DNA from: Planctomycetales bacterium
Lineage (GTDB): Bacteria > Planctomycetota > Planctomycetia > Planctomycetales > Planctomycetaceae
Length of the DNA stretch: 7,141 bases
NCBI GenBank assembly: GCA_020050375.1
Contig: JAGVKR010000392.1
Location: 1-7,141 of the forward strand
Reading direction: 5' to 3'
A model generated the notes under the pieces. It saw only the letters and a program-made list of their open reading frames with translations, was not told the DNA's origin and did not search any database. The position numbers and the translations under genes were made by a program. Positions 7,003-7,141 of this stretch are shown here, piece after piece (position 1 is the first letter of the stretch; every line of letters starts with the position of its first letter).

Positions 7003-7140
7003 TCACCTGAAAGTAAAGAAGTAGTCGTGGATGCCGATGCCCCCTGTCCCAATACTGTTCGGCTCGGGATTCGCTGACAGGCCATTATGGCAGTCGAGGT
7101 GCTGATGGGGAGCAATTCGTGCGGCAGAGACGTGGCAGGC
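7003..7140 (-). CDS. Possible 3' end of an unidentified gene at the right edge
   Basis: One minus-strand frame is open from the right edge to a TGA at 7005-7003, about 45 codons. It ends NPEPNSIGTGGIGIHDYFFTFR and contains two Cys-His pairs further up (ACHVS, DCHNG). The composition is plausible for a secreted or surface protein end, and the gene would lie upstream of, and on the same strand as, the carboxypeptidase-regulatory-like gene. I do not recognise the family, and a frame this short could stay open by chance. Confidence 0.25.
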   Translation of the reverse strand, partial: ACHVSAARIAPHQHLDCHNGLSANPEPNSIGTGGIGIHDYFFTFR

Positions 7141-7141
7141 A

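Noticed and set aside
6816..7115. Small frames encoding strings like NHGIHRTHGKRRRK and TTEYTEDTEEIQDGG
   Set aside because: They are translations of the palindromic CCACGGAATACAC repeat and are widely seen as spurious proteins.

Overview
The window looks like part of a planctomycete chromosome, probably class Planctomycetia. Four things point there: a 23S rRNA locus with no 16S gene next to it (unlinked rRNA genes are known in planctomycetes), an OprB-type porin, a secreted protein built of carboxypeptidase-regulatory-like domains, and palindromic intergenic repeats of a kind common in such genomes. The assignment rests on gene content and recall, not on a phylogeny.

Left part, minus strand (about 2914 down to 1). 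Read in the direction of transcription: a tentative promoter, a stable 12-bp leader hairpin, tRNA-Ile(GAT), a short spacer with its own stem, tRNA-Ala(TGC), a roughly 600-nt spacer, then the first ~1,985 nt of 23S rRNA, which runs off the left edge before the peptidyl-transferase domain. The 16S gene is missing upstream of tRNA-Ile; a protein gene on the other strand begins there instead. The spacer before 23S carries a good sigma70-type promoter (TTGACG, 17 nt, TAGGAT), then a hairpin directly followed by a near-consensus boxA. The 23S gene therefore appears to have its own promoter and its own boxB/boxA antitermination leader.

Middle part, plus strand (3078 to 5449). First comes an OprB-family outer-membrane porin gene. 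Its two ends are well preserved, but a stretch estimated at over 100 codons is missing from the middle and the frame is broken at the joint. After a 247-nt intergenic region with imperfect inverted repeats comes an intact 361-codon gene for a bacterial archaeo-eukaryotic release-factor-like protein (baeRF). It keeps a GGQ tripeptide in the place expected for the catalytic loop of eRF1-type factors, so it is a candidate for ribosome rescue or hibernation. It is the most interesting protein in the window.

Right part. Convergent with the baeRF gene, and separated from it by only 9 bp, is a minus-strand gene for an exported protein of about four beta-sandwich carboxypeptidase-regulatory-like domains. 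It is interrupted by a single-base frameshift in a run of seven G. Upstream of it lies a palindromic repeat with ~25-30-nt arms (6829-6947). The last ~140 nt may hold the 3' end of one more minus-strand gene, which I cannot identify.

Apart from the rRNA/tRNA unit, I see no evidence that these genes form one pathway. The baeRF gene and the 23S operon share a ribosome theme, but they are on opposite strands and separated by the porin gene.
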